Shown here: piece after piece, positions 37,859 through 45,552 of the stretch
Layout of the letters: the number at the start of each line of letters is the position of its first letter
Numbering within the stretch: the stretch's first letter is position 1
NCBI RefSeq assembly: GCF_013403955.1
Contig: NZ_JABFDG010000001.1
Location: 1,178,001 to 1,242,000, forward strand
DNA from: Winogradskyella vidalii
GTDB lineage: Bacteria; Bacteroidota; Bacteroidia; Flavobacteriales; Flavobacteriaceae
Direction of reading: 5' to 3'
Length of the DNA: 64,000 nucleotides
Notes under the pieces: generated by a model
Databases searched by the model: none
What the model was told of the DNA's origin: nothing
The model's input: the letters and a program-made list of their open reading frames with translations, nothing else
Program-made: the position numbers and the translations under genes

Positions 37859-39013
37859 CTAGTTTTTTAATAGCTCCTCTATTTTACGCTCTAGTGCATT
37901 TCCTCTAAGGTTTTTTGCTGCTATTCTACCTTTCTTGTCAAGTATATAAGTCGCAGGAATTGCTGTGATGTTATAAAGTTTAGCAACAGGCTCATTAAAA
38001 TGTTGTAAATTAGAAACATGTGTCCAAGCTAATTGGTCAGCTTCAATAGCATCTAACCATGTTTGTTTTGGGTCTTTTTGAGTACGAGAACCATCTAGAG
38101 AAACCCCAACGATTTCTAGACCTTGACTGTGAAATTTATTATAAATTCTTACGACATTGGGATTTTCTCTTCGGCAAGGACCACACCAAGCTGCCCAAAA
38201 ATCTATGATTGTTACTTTTCCTTTTAAATCGTCTAGAGCTACCATTTTGCCATCAGGTGTAGGTGCTTCAAAATTAGGTGCTATTTGACCAATTTCAAGA
38301 TTGGCATTATTTTGATATACTCTGTATAAACTTTCGATTTTTACCCTTGTACCCAGACCATCCTTAGAGGTTTTTACTCGAGAGGACAAGTTGTTATAAG
38401 CGTGCACAAATTTTTCAACATCTAATTTTGGATTGTTAAGTTCTTTTTTAATAAGATATAAGCTAAAAAAGGCATCTTCATTATCTTCAATAAAGTCAGT
38501 AGTATATTTTATTTTTTTGTTTTCTATTACTTTAATTACCTTAGAAAGAGAATCTTGTTTAATTCTATTTGCTCTCCTAATCGCTGTTCTCATATCAGCT
38601 TTTATAGGTGTCATTTCATTTTCAATTTTCTGTAACCCGCTATGATAGTTTTCATAATCTTCTTGGGATTGCGAACCTGTAATTTTAGAGTTGGTGATAT
38701 TAGTCTTGTCAATAGCAATATTGATTTCGCTATTTTCTAACATTAATGGTAGTTTTCCAGCAGTGTTATCTAAACTAATCTTATAAAAAGAAGGTGATTC
38801 AACCTCACCTTCAAAAGTAAAACGTTCATTGACCACCATTTGTGTGTCAACATTTCTTTCTTGTCCGTTGCTATTAACGCTAATTAGATGAACTCTAATC
38901 CCATTATAAACATCTTTAGCGGTGCCGTTTATAATATAATCTGTACGTTCAGGGGTTTGCTTACAACCCAAAAATAAAAATGTGGTAACTAGTAAAAGTA
39001 AAAGGTTTTTCAT
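37859..39013 (-). CDS. TlpA-like thioredoxin lipoprotein with DUF4369 domain
   Basis: 384-residue exported protein. The N-terminus LLLVTTFLFLGCKQ is a lipoprotein signal (Cys at about residue 17). Residues 25-120 resemble the DUF4369 beta domain; about 125-230 are helical. The C-terminal 140 residues form an AhpC/TSA-Redoxin-type thioredoxin fold with the redox motif AAWCGPCRRENP and IPATYILDKKGRI (cis-Pro). It is typical of periplasmic disulfide reductases or isomerases of Bacteroidota. A -7 box TATATTTG lies at 39048-39055 on the minus strand. Confidence 0.88.
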   Translation of the reverse strand: MKNLLLLLVTTFLFLGCKQTPERTDYIINGTAKDVYNGIRVHLISVNSNGQERNVDTQMVVNERFTFEGEVESPSFYKISLDNTAGKLPLMLENSEINIAIDKTNITNSKITGSQSQEDYENYHSGLQKIENEMTPIKADMRTAIRRANRIKQDSLSKVIKVIENKKIKYTTDFIEDNEDAFFSLYLIKKELNNPKLDVEKFVHAYNNLSSRVKTSKDGLGTRVKIESLYRVYQNNANLEIGQIAPNFEAPTPDGKMVALDDLKGKVTIIDFWAAWCGPCRRENPNVVRIYNKFHSQGLEIVGVSLDGSRTQKDPKQTWLDAIEADQLAWTHVSNLQHFNEPVAKLYNITAIPATYILDKKGRIAAKNLRGNALERKIEELLKN

Positions 39014-39047
39014 AATGCTAATAGTATTCAGCGTGGTTTTATACTAC

Positions 39048-39055
39048 ACAAATAT
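39048..39055 (-). promoter_or_regulatory. Promoter -7 element of the TlpA-like gene
   Basis: Minus-strand TATATTTG fits TAnnTTTG, 34 bp before the ATG. Confidence 0.55.
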
Positions 39056-39139
39056 ATAAACATTGCTTTAAAACCGTGTATATAAATTTGAATGATATAA
39101 GTTGCCTGTTTTAAATTTATAGAATCCCATAATTTACAA

Positions 39140-39147
39140 TACTTTTG
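39140..39147 (+). promoter_or_regulatory. Promoter -7 element of mnmE
   Basis: TACTTTTG fits TAnnTTTG, 16 bp before the ATG at 39164. Confidence 0.6.
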
Positions 39148-39163
39148 CAACAAAGAATTGAAG

Positions 39164-40570
39164 ATGCACAACGATACCATTGTCGCTTTAGCAACACCAT
39201 CAGGAAGTGGTGCCATTGCGGTTATACGATTATCTGGAAAAGAGGCGCTAACGATAGCATCAAAATGCTTTAAATCTGTTTCTAATAAAGATTTATTAAA
39301 GCAGGCGACGCATACCATTCATTTAGGACATATTGTAGAAGAGGACCGAACCATAGATGAGGTTTTAGTATCAGTTTTTAAAGACCCTAATTCTTATACA
39401 GGTGAAAATGTTGTAGAAATATCTTGCCATGGTTCGTCTTATATTCAACAAGAAATCATCCAATTATTTTTACGACACGGCTGTAGAATGGCAACAGCGG
39501 GAGAGTTTACCTTACGTGCATTTTTAAATGGCAAACTCGATTTAAGTCAGGCAGAAGCCGTAGCCGATTTAATTTCTAGTGATAACGAAGCCTCGCATCA
39601 AATAGCAATGCAGCAAATGCGTGGTGGTTTTTCTTCTGAAATAGCTAAGCTTCGTGAAGAACTTTTAAACTTTGCATCGTTAATTGAATTAGAACTCGAC
39701 TTTGCAGAAGAAGATGTTGAGTTTGCTGATAGAACACAATTTAAGCAACTTATTGAACGTATCAATTTTGTGTTGAAACGTCTAATTGATTCTTTTGCGG
39801 TAGGAAATGTGATTAAAAACGGGATACCTGTCGCTATTGTCGGAGAACCGAATGTTGGAAAATCGACCTTACTTAATGCATTATTAAATGAAGACCGCGC
39901 CATAGTTTCCGAAATTGCAGGAACAACTAGAGACACCATTGAAGATGAAATTTCTATTGGCGGTGTTGGCTTCCGATTTATAGATACGGCAGGTATTCGT
40001 GAAACCGAGGATGTTGTTGAAAGTATAGGTATTAAGAAGACTTTTGAAAAGATAGAGCAAGCACAGGTGGTGATGTTTTTAGTTGGCAGTCCACAATTGG
40101 TTATTGGTAGTGAAGCTATAGAAGCCTTTAAAATTGAAATTGAAAAAATTAAAAATAAGTTTCCACAAAAACAGTTGTTGGTCATTTTGAATAAGATTGA
40201 CCAAATAACAGATTCGGAACTTGGAAGCCTAATCTCAAACCTCAAATCTCACACCACAAACCTATTACCGATTTCAGCGAAAACAGGCTTTGGTGTTGAG
40301 CAATTAACCAATAGACTACTTAATTTAATAAATACTGGAGCCCTTAGGAATAACGAAACTATTGTAACAAATTCTCGTCATTATGATGCGTTATTAAAGG
40401 CATTTGAGGAAATTCAGAAAGTGCAATATGGATTAGAGTCTGATCTTTCAGGTGATTTATTAGCCATTGATATTCGTCAGGCCTTATATCACTTTGGTGA
40501 AATTACAGGTGAGATTACCAATGATGATTTGTTAGGGAATATATTTGCTAATTTTTGTATCGGGAAGTAA
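39164..40570 (+). CDS. mnmE: tRNA uridine-34 5-carboxymethylaminomethyl synthesis GTPase MnmE
   Basis: 468-residue GTPase that with MnmG modifies U34 of several tRNAs. The N-terminal folate-binding domain (DTIVALATPSGSGAIAVIRLSG), a helical domain and an inserted G domain are complete: G1 GEPNVGKSTL, G2 GTTRDTIED, G3 DTAGIRE, G4 NKID. The chain ends with the obligatory CIGK motif. ATG at 39164 is preferred over a TTG two codons earlier. The last 75 bp, coding GEITGEITNDDLLGNIFANF then CIGK, are repeated in decayed form at 44071-44144, see findings. Confidence 0.95.
   Translation: MHNDTIVALATPSGSGAIAVIRLSGKEALTIASKCFKSVSNKDLLKQATHTIHLGHIVEEDRTIDEVLVSVFKDPNSYTGENVVEISCHGSSYIQQEIIQLFLRHGCRMATAGEFTLRAFLNGKLDLSQAEAVADLISSDNEASHQIAMQQMRGGFSSEIAKLREELLNFASLIELELDFAEEDVEFADRTQFKQLIERINFVLKRLIDSFAVGNVIKNGIPVAIVGEPNVGKSTLLNALLNEDRAIVSEIAGTTRDTIEDEISIGGVGFRFIDTAGIRETEDVVESIGIKKTFEKIEQAQVVMFLVGSPQLVIGSEAIEAFKIEIEKIKNKFPQKQLLVILNKIDQITDSELGSLISNLKSHTTNLLPISAKTGFGVEQLTNRLLNLINTGALRNNETIVTNSRHYDALLKAFEEIQKVQYGLESDLSGDLLAIDIRQALYHFGEITGEITNDDLLGNIFANFCIGK
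40496..40570 (+). repeat. Direct repeat copy 1: intact mnmE 3' end (possible att site)
   Basis: 75 bp from GGTGAAATTACAGG to the mnmE stop. The last 18 bp are TTTTGTATCGGGAAGTAA. The partner copy at 44071-44144 has 74 bp, ends TTTTGTATCGGTAAGTAA and keeps most bases. The terminal 18 bp of mnmE (trmE/thdF) are the known integration site of SGI1-type islands in enterobacteria. Confidence 0.75.
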
Positions 40571-40623
40571 CAAAAGAAAACATTCGCGAAAAATAATCAA
40601 ATAGCTTCTATATAGATAGGGAC

Positions 40624-40700
40624 TAGTGTTGGTTTAAACTCAAGTCATTTTCAAGTAGCAAAAATGAGTTTTGAAATAGAAAATGTTATAACCAACACTA
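40624..40700. repeat. Nested inverted repeat downstream of mnmE
   Basis: TAGTGTTGGTT (40624-40634) is inverted as AACCAACACTA (40690-40700). Inside it AAACTCA and TGAGTTT also pair. The whole could fold into one long hairpin, a terminator-like or mobile palindromic element. It lacks a T-tract. Confidence 0.45.
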
Positions 40701-40830
40701 ATATTTCATACAAAATATTAATTCATATTGCCAAAAGTTATCCCGACTATAGCGTTGACTCTGTTTAATCAACTCTAAAAAACGGTATAATAACTTATAA
40801 ATTGAACTCGCGAACAGTTAGGATTAAGAT

Positions 40831-42924
40831 TTAATCTTTAGCCTTTATAAATTTCTTATTGATATATAGCTCTCCATTCTTAAGTTTCTTTAAGTAAGCA
40901 TTCATATCTGCATATATCTCAGGAGCTAAAATATATAACCCTGCAATGTTGGGAAATGACATTGCTAAAATCATCATGTCGGCAAAGCTTAGTACAGCAC
41001 CCAAACTTACAGAAGCACCTAACACCACAAACCCTAAATACATAAACTTATATAGTAGCTCACCTTTTTTACTACGTCCAAACAAGTAGGTCCATGAGCG
41101 CATTCCGTAGTATGACCAAGACACCATGGTAGAGAAGGCGAATAAAAATACTGCAATTGCTAGAACTGTAGGGAACCAAGAAATCACACTTCCAAAAGCT
41201 GAAGATGTAAGTTCTACACCTCCCATTTGTAAATTACCTTCGTGCTTACCGGTAAAGATTAAAACTAAAGCCGTCATGGTACACACCACCATGGTGTCAA
41301 TAAAAGGTTCTACTATGGAGGTGAATCCATCGGCAATAGGATGATTTGTTTTCGCTGGACTATGCGCTATGGCAGCAGACCCAACACCTGCCTCACTAGA
41401 AAACGCAGCACGTTGTAAGCCTATAATTAATACGCCAATAAATCCACCTTTAAGCGCGTCGGCAGAAAAAGCACCATCAAAAATGGCAGAAAAAGCACCA
41501 CCAATCCCTTCAATGTTTGTCCCGATAACCACCAAACACCCTAAAATATATAAGATAGCCATAAAGGGAACAACTTTTGCGGTCACCTTAGCAATACTTT
41601 TTATACCACCAATAATTACAACTCCCACAAGTATTGCAAAGCCAACTCCAAACCAGAACCCTTGGCCTTGAAGAAATGGTATTTGTTCTGAAACTATTTT
41701 AAAAGCTTGGTTAGATTGCAACATATTTCCACCACCAAAAGAGGCACCTATACCTAGGACAGCAAATAATACAGCAAGAAATCTTCCCAATTGTTTTTTA
41801 TTTCGTTTTTCAAGGCCGTGTCGGAGATAGTTCATTGGGCCACCAAAAACGCGTCCATCGGCATCGATAACGCGATATTTAACCCCCATGGCGCATTCGG
41901 CAAACTTTAAAGACATTCCAAAAAAGCCAGCTGTAAACATCCAAAATGTTGCACCAGCTCCACCTAAAGAAATAGCTACAGCAACGCCTGCAATATTTCC
42001 TAAGCCAACTGTGGCAGATACTGCAGTAGCCATTGCTTGAAAATGGGTAATACTTCCTGGAGCGTTAGGGTCATTAAACTTTCCTCTTGCCAAATCAATA
42101 GAATGGCGGAAACCACGAATATTTATAAACTTCAAGCGAATTGTAAAAAAAATACTTCCAAATATCAGCCAAATAACAATAAATGGGATGGTGTTGGTTA
42201 CCACATCACCATTAGGATGTAATAAAGGCTGCTCGTCCTTGAAATTAACGCTTCCAAGTTTAAGTTCTTGAGCAGTAGTTGCTCTTGAAGATGGTTTTAT
42301 AAGCGTGCCTTCTGTAACTTTGTGATGTAGCTTTCCGTAGTATTTTGTCTTTAATATAGATTCTACGCCATCAATTTCAATACGTGCAATTTGTTGATTT
42401 GGTTCTACCTGTTCTCCATCTGCAACTAACCATTTTTTAAGGAGGTAGCGCTCGTGTTCAATAGTTGTGTTTGGAGGTAAAATGTTTTCGTGAGAAATAT
42501 AAACCACAGGGTCATAGATTCCAACTGAAGCGAAGGGATCCCAGAATAAAATAGCACCTAGAAAATCAACTGCCGGTTGAACATTACTATTAAAAATTTC
42601 AATTATAGATTTTGCAGGAATTTTGAAAGATTTGGAAACGGAGTTGCCATCAGCGTCAGTTACCGTTACCGAATGTTTCATTCCTTCAATTAATCCTGTA
42701 GAGTATTCAGAAATTAAAGGCGTATTTTGATTGCTCCATTTATAAAGATATGGAGGTGAACCTCCTTCAGCTTTTACCTTAGCCGTTGCATTATTGATTT
42801 CGGAAGAAGGATTGTCTAATTTGAGACTGATTGTTAATTCTGTAGAGGTATTTGTATTATTTTGAGCTTTAGAGCCCGTTATTAGAAAGAATGAAAGAAA
42901 AATAAAAAATAGCGGTCTTACCAT
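40831..42924 (-). CDS. Alanine:cation symporter (AgcS) with N-terminal SprB-like and lipoyl-like domains
   Basis: 697-residue inner-membrane Na+/amino-acid symporter. The AgcS core spans about residue 244 to the end: HFQAMATAVSATVGLGNIAGVAVAI, FWMFTAGFFGMSLKFAE, GGGNMLQSNQ and AAFSSEAGVGSAAIAH are family marks. The N-terminus is unusual: signal peptide (1-21), an SprB-type beta repeat (28-103, with GGSPPYLYKWSN and VTVTDADGNSV), then a first membrane hairpin. A biotinyl/lipoyl-like barrel (162-222) is inserted before the next helix; it has DG in place of the modifiable DK. ATG 42924 gives the signal peptide; the frame extends to 42996. Confidence 0.85.
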   Translation of the reverse strand: MVRPLFFIFLSFFLITGSKAQNNTNTSTELTISLKLDNPSSEINNATAKVKAEGGSPPYLYKWSNQNTPLISEYSTGLIEGMKHSVTVTDADGNSVSKSFKIPAKSIIEIFNSNVQPAVDFLGAILFWDPFASVGIYDPVVYISHENILPPNTTIEHERYLLKKWLVADGEQVEPNQQIARIEIDGVESILKTKYYGKLHHKVTEGTLIKPSSRATTAQELKLGSVNFKDEQPLLHPNGDVVTNTIPFIVIWLIFGSIFFTIRLKFINIRGFRHSIDLARGKFNDPNAPGSITHFQAMATAVSATVGLGNIAGVAVAISLGGAGATFWMFTAGFFGMSLKFAECAMGVKYRVIDADGRVFGGPMNYLRHGLEKRNKKQLGRFLAVLFAVLGIGASFGGGNMLQSNQAFKIVSEQIPFLQGQGFWFGVGFAILVGVVIIGGIKSIAKVTAKVVPFMAILYILGCLVVIGTNIEGIGGAFSAIFDGAFSADALKGGFIGVLIIGLQRAAFSSEAGVGSAAIAHSPAKTNHPIADGFTSIVEPFIDTMVVCTMTALVLIFTGKHEGNLQMGGVELTSSAFGSVISWFPTVLAIAVFLFAFSTMVSWSYYGMRSWTYLFGRSKKGELLYKFMYLGFVVLGASVSLGAVLSFADMMILAMSFPNIAGLYILAPEIYADMNAYLKKLKNGELYINKKFIKAKD

Positions 42925-43445
42925 CAATTTTATAGCTTTGATTAACGTTAGAATGTAGGGTTTTTGCAATTTAACGATAAAGAGAAGTCTACCCAAGTTA
43001 TTATAAATTTTTTCTTCAAAAATTCATGGGTTATCATAGCTTTATAATGGCTTTAATTTGTTGGTTATAAGGTGTTTTGGTGGTTTTTGCATGAATTTGT
43101 CAATATTATGCTAAATGATTCTCCAAAGCGAGTAATTAACCTATAAATCTTATTTAAATTTATAACAGTTGGTTCTCGTAATATTTTTAGCTATTAACAC
43201 CTGGTTAAAAAACTGGTTGTCAATCTCTTTATGTTATTTGTTGGAGGCGTAGTTTTTCAACTTTCCTGTTGAAAATGAATTGGCTGAGATGTTGTATAAA
43301 ATAAATTCGGTTTGTTATTAAGGTATAAACCTATTGACAAACCGAATTTTAAAGTACTTCTATTTCGTTCTTAAAAGTGTAACTACTAAATTGAATTAAT
43401 CCTATATCTAGATTGTAAAAAAGGATGTAAACTGTTAGTCTTAGT
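42925..43445. other. Intergenic region between symporter and DsrE genes
   Basis: AT-rich with no coding frame of note. It holds the DsrE terminator hairpin at 43303-43349. Nothing else is recognised. Confidence 0.4.
43303..43349 (-). terminator. Long hairpin, probable terminator of the DsrE gene
   Basis: 13-bp stem AAATTCGGTTTGT / ACAAACCGAATTT. On the minus strand it is followed by ATTTTATAC, 97 bp past the DsrE stop codon. A short AGGT...ACCT pairs inside the loop. Confidence 0.6.
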
Positions 43446-43886
43446 CTATAAGGTGATTGTTTTGAAACCTAATTCTTGCAGCCCAAAAATATAAGCAAAA
43501 CCATCTGGAGTCGTTTTAATTGAGTGGTGATAATCTGATTTATTAACTTCAAAGTGATTCATAGCAAATTCACAAACGACTATTCTAATTCCCATTTTTT
43601 CACTAAGTTCAATAAGGGGAATTAAACTTTCATCAGTAGCTAAATCTTTGGTTACAGCACTGATGAGTACAATTTCGAATTCAATTTCAGGGTTTTTAGC
43701 TTTTAGGTTTTTTCCACTATTTACAGCAGCTTGAAAATAACGTGCATTAGGAGCAAGTATCGCATATTTGCCTTCTTGTTTTATAGATTTTTCTACATCA
43801 GAAACACTCATAGACTGCGCATTAATTGAGGTGTATGCTGTTGATGCTACTAGTAAGAAAATGAGGCTATAAAATTGTTTTTTCAT
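43446..43886 (-). CDS. Exported DsrE family protein
   Basis: 146-residue periplasmic protein. Signal peptide 1-23 ends SINAQ. The mature part is a DsrE/TusD-like Rossmann-type fold: KYAILAPNARYFQAAVNSGKNL, FEIVLISAVTKDLA, and MGIRIVVCEFAMNHF, whose single Cys is at the sulfur-carrying position of DsrE-like proteins. Exported DsrE proteins in Bacteroidota are linked to sulfur or redox metabolism but not characterised. Its promoter has a -7 box TATCTTTG (43933-43940) and a perfect palindromic operator at -41.5, indicating Crp/Fnr-type activation. Confidence 0.8.
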   Translation of the reverse strand: MKKQFYSLIFLLVASTAYTSINAQSMSVSDVEKSIKQEGKYAILAPNARYFQAAVNSGKNLKAKNPEIEFEIVLISAVTKDLATDESLIPLIELSEKMGIRIVVCEFAMNHFEVNKSDYHHSIKTTPDGFAYIFGLQELGFKTITL

Positions 43887-43932
43887 GATTTGTTTTTGAA
43901 TTAATTATATACTGTAAAACAACAGTACTTAA

Positions 43933-43940
43933 CAAAGATA
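43933..43940 (-). promoter_or_regulatory. Promoter -7 element of the DsrE gene
   Basis: Minus-strand TATCTTTG fits TAnnTTTG, 46 bp before the ATG. The transcription start should lie near 43927. There is no -33 TTTG; the operator palindrome occupies that place. Confidence 0.6.
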
Positions 43941-43959
43941 AACGTATAAGTAAAACGGA

Positions 43960-43977
43960 TTGTAACTTATGTTACAA
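43960..43977 (-). promoter_or_regulatory. Perfect palindrome, candidate Crp/Fnr-family operator
   Basis: TTGTAACTTATGTTACAA is a perfect 7-4-7 inverted repeat, the layout of FNR (TTGATnnnnATCAA) and related sites. Its centre is about 41 bp before the predicted transcription start of the DsrE gene, the classical class II activation position. Confidence 0.6.
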
Positions 43978-44554
43978 CGAGACAATAACTTCTCTGTTAT
44001 ATAAACAGTCACGCTTATTTAAATGTTTTAGTATTAAAATCTTTTTAAAGAGAGTTTTATAATACGAGGTGGTGAAACCATAGGTGAGATTACCAAGGAT
44101 GATTTGTAAAGCATCTATTTGCTGATTTTTGTATCGGTAAGTAAGCAGAGATTACTTCATATTATAATTTATTTATCAATTCAGTCATAAGTATAGGTTT
44201 TATAACTGACGATTTAACCTTGCTATAAGCTGTATTTAACTATGGCATAACCACGCTATAACCTATTGGAATATATTTAGTAATCTTTTGGTATTGAGCT
44301 ACTTAGTTTAAATAAGCGATTGTGGCAAAACATGGAGGTAATATTCCACTTATAGGCTGTTTTATTATATGGTTAAGATTTATTGTTTAAGTTTCTCTGT
44401 AGGAGATATTTTGAAACGTATTATTTTTTTTACTCTCATTATAAATTTAATTGTAATAAAATTTTTACAATTAGTTATTGAGATAAAATTTTACGCAATA
44501 GGGATCTTTAAAAATCTGATATTTAAATACATTGCTTTCATAAAACACTTATTT
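43978..44554. other. Intergenic region carrying the mnmE remnant
   Basis: Mostly AT-rich sequence without a gene. The mnmE 3'-end remnant is at 44071-44144. From 44369 a frame runs into the DUF421 gene, but its first 62 codons are low-complexity Ile/Phe/Lys typical of AT-rich noncoding DNA, so they are not included in the gene. Confidence 0.4.
44071..44144 (+). pseudogene. Decayed duplicate of the mnmE 3' end (direct repeat copy 2)
   Basis: 74 bp align with the last 75 bp of mnmE with one deletion and about 14 substitutions. The frame reads GETIGEITKDDL and then a stop, so it is dead. The match ends exactly at the mnmE stop codon, TTTTGTATCGGTAAGTAA at 44127-44144, where similarity to the sequence after mnmE also stops. 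This is what a displaced gene end left by an integrated element would look like. Confidence 0.8.
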
Positions 44555-44941
44555 ATGGAAAATTTGATACACCCTTTGCTTGAAATTTTGCCCAAAGTAT
44601 TACTTAGCGTTACCGCTTTATTTGTAGTCACCATTGTTGTTTCTAGAATTTCAGGTTTAAGAACGTTAGCAAAATTTTCTACACCCAATTTTATATCGAT
44701 ATTTAATCTGTGGGCGTCAAAACAACCCATGTTACTTATGGATAATGGAAAGTTTATAGTTGACCATTTGAGAAAAACTAAAGTAGAGGCTAAAGGTGTT
44801 TATGAGAAATTAAGAGAAGCAAAGATGAAAGGTGAAGGTGAAGTTGTATCTGTGGTATTAGAAAGCACAGGAGATATTTTAGTTATACATAAACCCAAAA
44901 GTGTCGGTTTGTCTAAAGATAGCGTAGCTATACGAAAGTAA
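44555..44941 (+). CDS. DUF421 (YetF-like) protein lacking the middle membrane segments
   Basis: 128-residue protein. It keeps the first membrane helix (LLSVTALFVVTIVVSRISGLRTLAKF) and the whole cytosolic DUF421 domain (QPMLLMDNGKFIVDHLRKTK, GEVVSVVLESTGDILVI). About 45 residues that carry TM2 and TM3 in normal family members are missing between STPNF and ISIF. The full-length relative at 45553 shows what is lost. The deletion is in frame. It is followed 7 bp later by a SemiSWEET gene, suggesting one transcript. Confidence 0.7.
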   Translation: MENLIHPLLEILPKVLLSVTALFVVTIVVSRISGLRTLAKFSTPNFISIFNLWASKQPMLLMDNGKFIVDHLRKTKVEAKGVYEKLREAKMKGEGEVVSVVLESTGDILVIHKPKSVGLSKDSVAIRK

Positions 44942-44948
44942 ACGTACT

Positions 44949-45206
44949 ATGACACACATTGAAATTATAGGCATACTTGCAGGACTTTTTACTACCGTTG
45001 CTGTAATTCCTCAAATTGTAAAAGCTATAAAAACAAAAGGTGTAAATGACATAAGCCCTGTGTTTTTTACAATACTAATACTAGGTGTGGGGTTATGGAC
45101 TGTATATGGCATTTTAAAAACGGACTGGCCAATAATTATAACTAACGGTATCTCATTTATACTCAATACCATTATGTTAGTTATTTATAAACAAAGAAAA
45201 AAATAG
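44949..45206 (+). CDS. SemiSWEET family transporter
   Basis: 85-residue membrane protein with three helices forming one PQ-loop/MtN3 half. The family mark AGLFTTVAVIPQIVKAIKTKGVNDIS contains the PQ motif, and SPVFFTILILGVGLWTVYG and NGISFILNTIMLVIY follow. SemiSWEETs dimerise to move sugars such as sucrose or glucose down a gradient. It begins 7 bp after the truncated DUF421 gene. Substrate not predictable. Confidence 0.9.
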   Translation: MTHIEIIGILAGLFTTVAVIPQIVKAIKTKGVNDISPVFFTILILGVGLWTVYGILKTDWPIIITNGISFILNTIMLVIYKQRKK

Positions 45207-45552
45207 AAATAGCCTTATAATTTTAATTAAAAAAATGATATGAGTACCACCACAATTGGGTACTTCTTTATACTTAAAAGAGGATAACAGTTGAGTATTG
45301 CTGATTTGATGAATGTAATCTCAGGCAATTTATTTTTTATGGAAAGTGACTATTATACAAAACTGTTATCTGAGGACACATTTGATGCTGAAGAAACTAT
45401 TTTTTTTTAGTTAATCGTAATTATCAGTGGTTTTGAAGTTGTCATAAAATAGATTGAATTGCCGTGTTTACTACACGTACAGTTACATATAGAAATGAAG
45501 GAATTTTTTAATATAGGTTATGAGATTTTATCGGAATTATAGTTCGAAAAGT
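45207..45552. other. Intergenic region with a possible short peptide
   Basis: No firm gene. A 33-codon frame at 45309-45410 (MNVISGNLFFMESDYYTKLL, then SEDTFDAEETIFF) has a protein-like acidic composition and may be a short gene or a gene remnant. The rest is AT-rich. The DUF421 frame starts upstream at 45520, but the family start is 45553. Confidence 0.3.

Noticed and set aside
39598..40245. 215-codon frame on the minus strand inside mnmE
   Set aside because: It lies wholly opposite the MnmE GTPase core, whose motifs are complete; the Ser/Thr/Ile-rich translation is the usual shadow.
40831..42924. Biotin or lipoate carrier domain in the symporter
   Set aside because: The barrel has DG instead of the Lys-containing motif, so it cannot be modified.
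40571..44144. Complete genomic island
   Set aside because: No integrase, relaxase or excisionase gene is present; only a footprint can be claimed.
44369..44554. 62-codon N-terminal extension of the truncated DUF421 gene
   Set aside because: It is low-complexity Ile/Phe/Lys from AT-rich DNA and does not resemble any DUF421 N-terminus.
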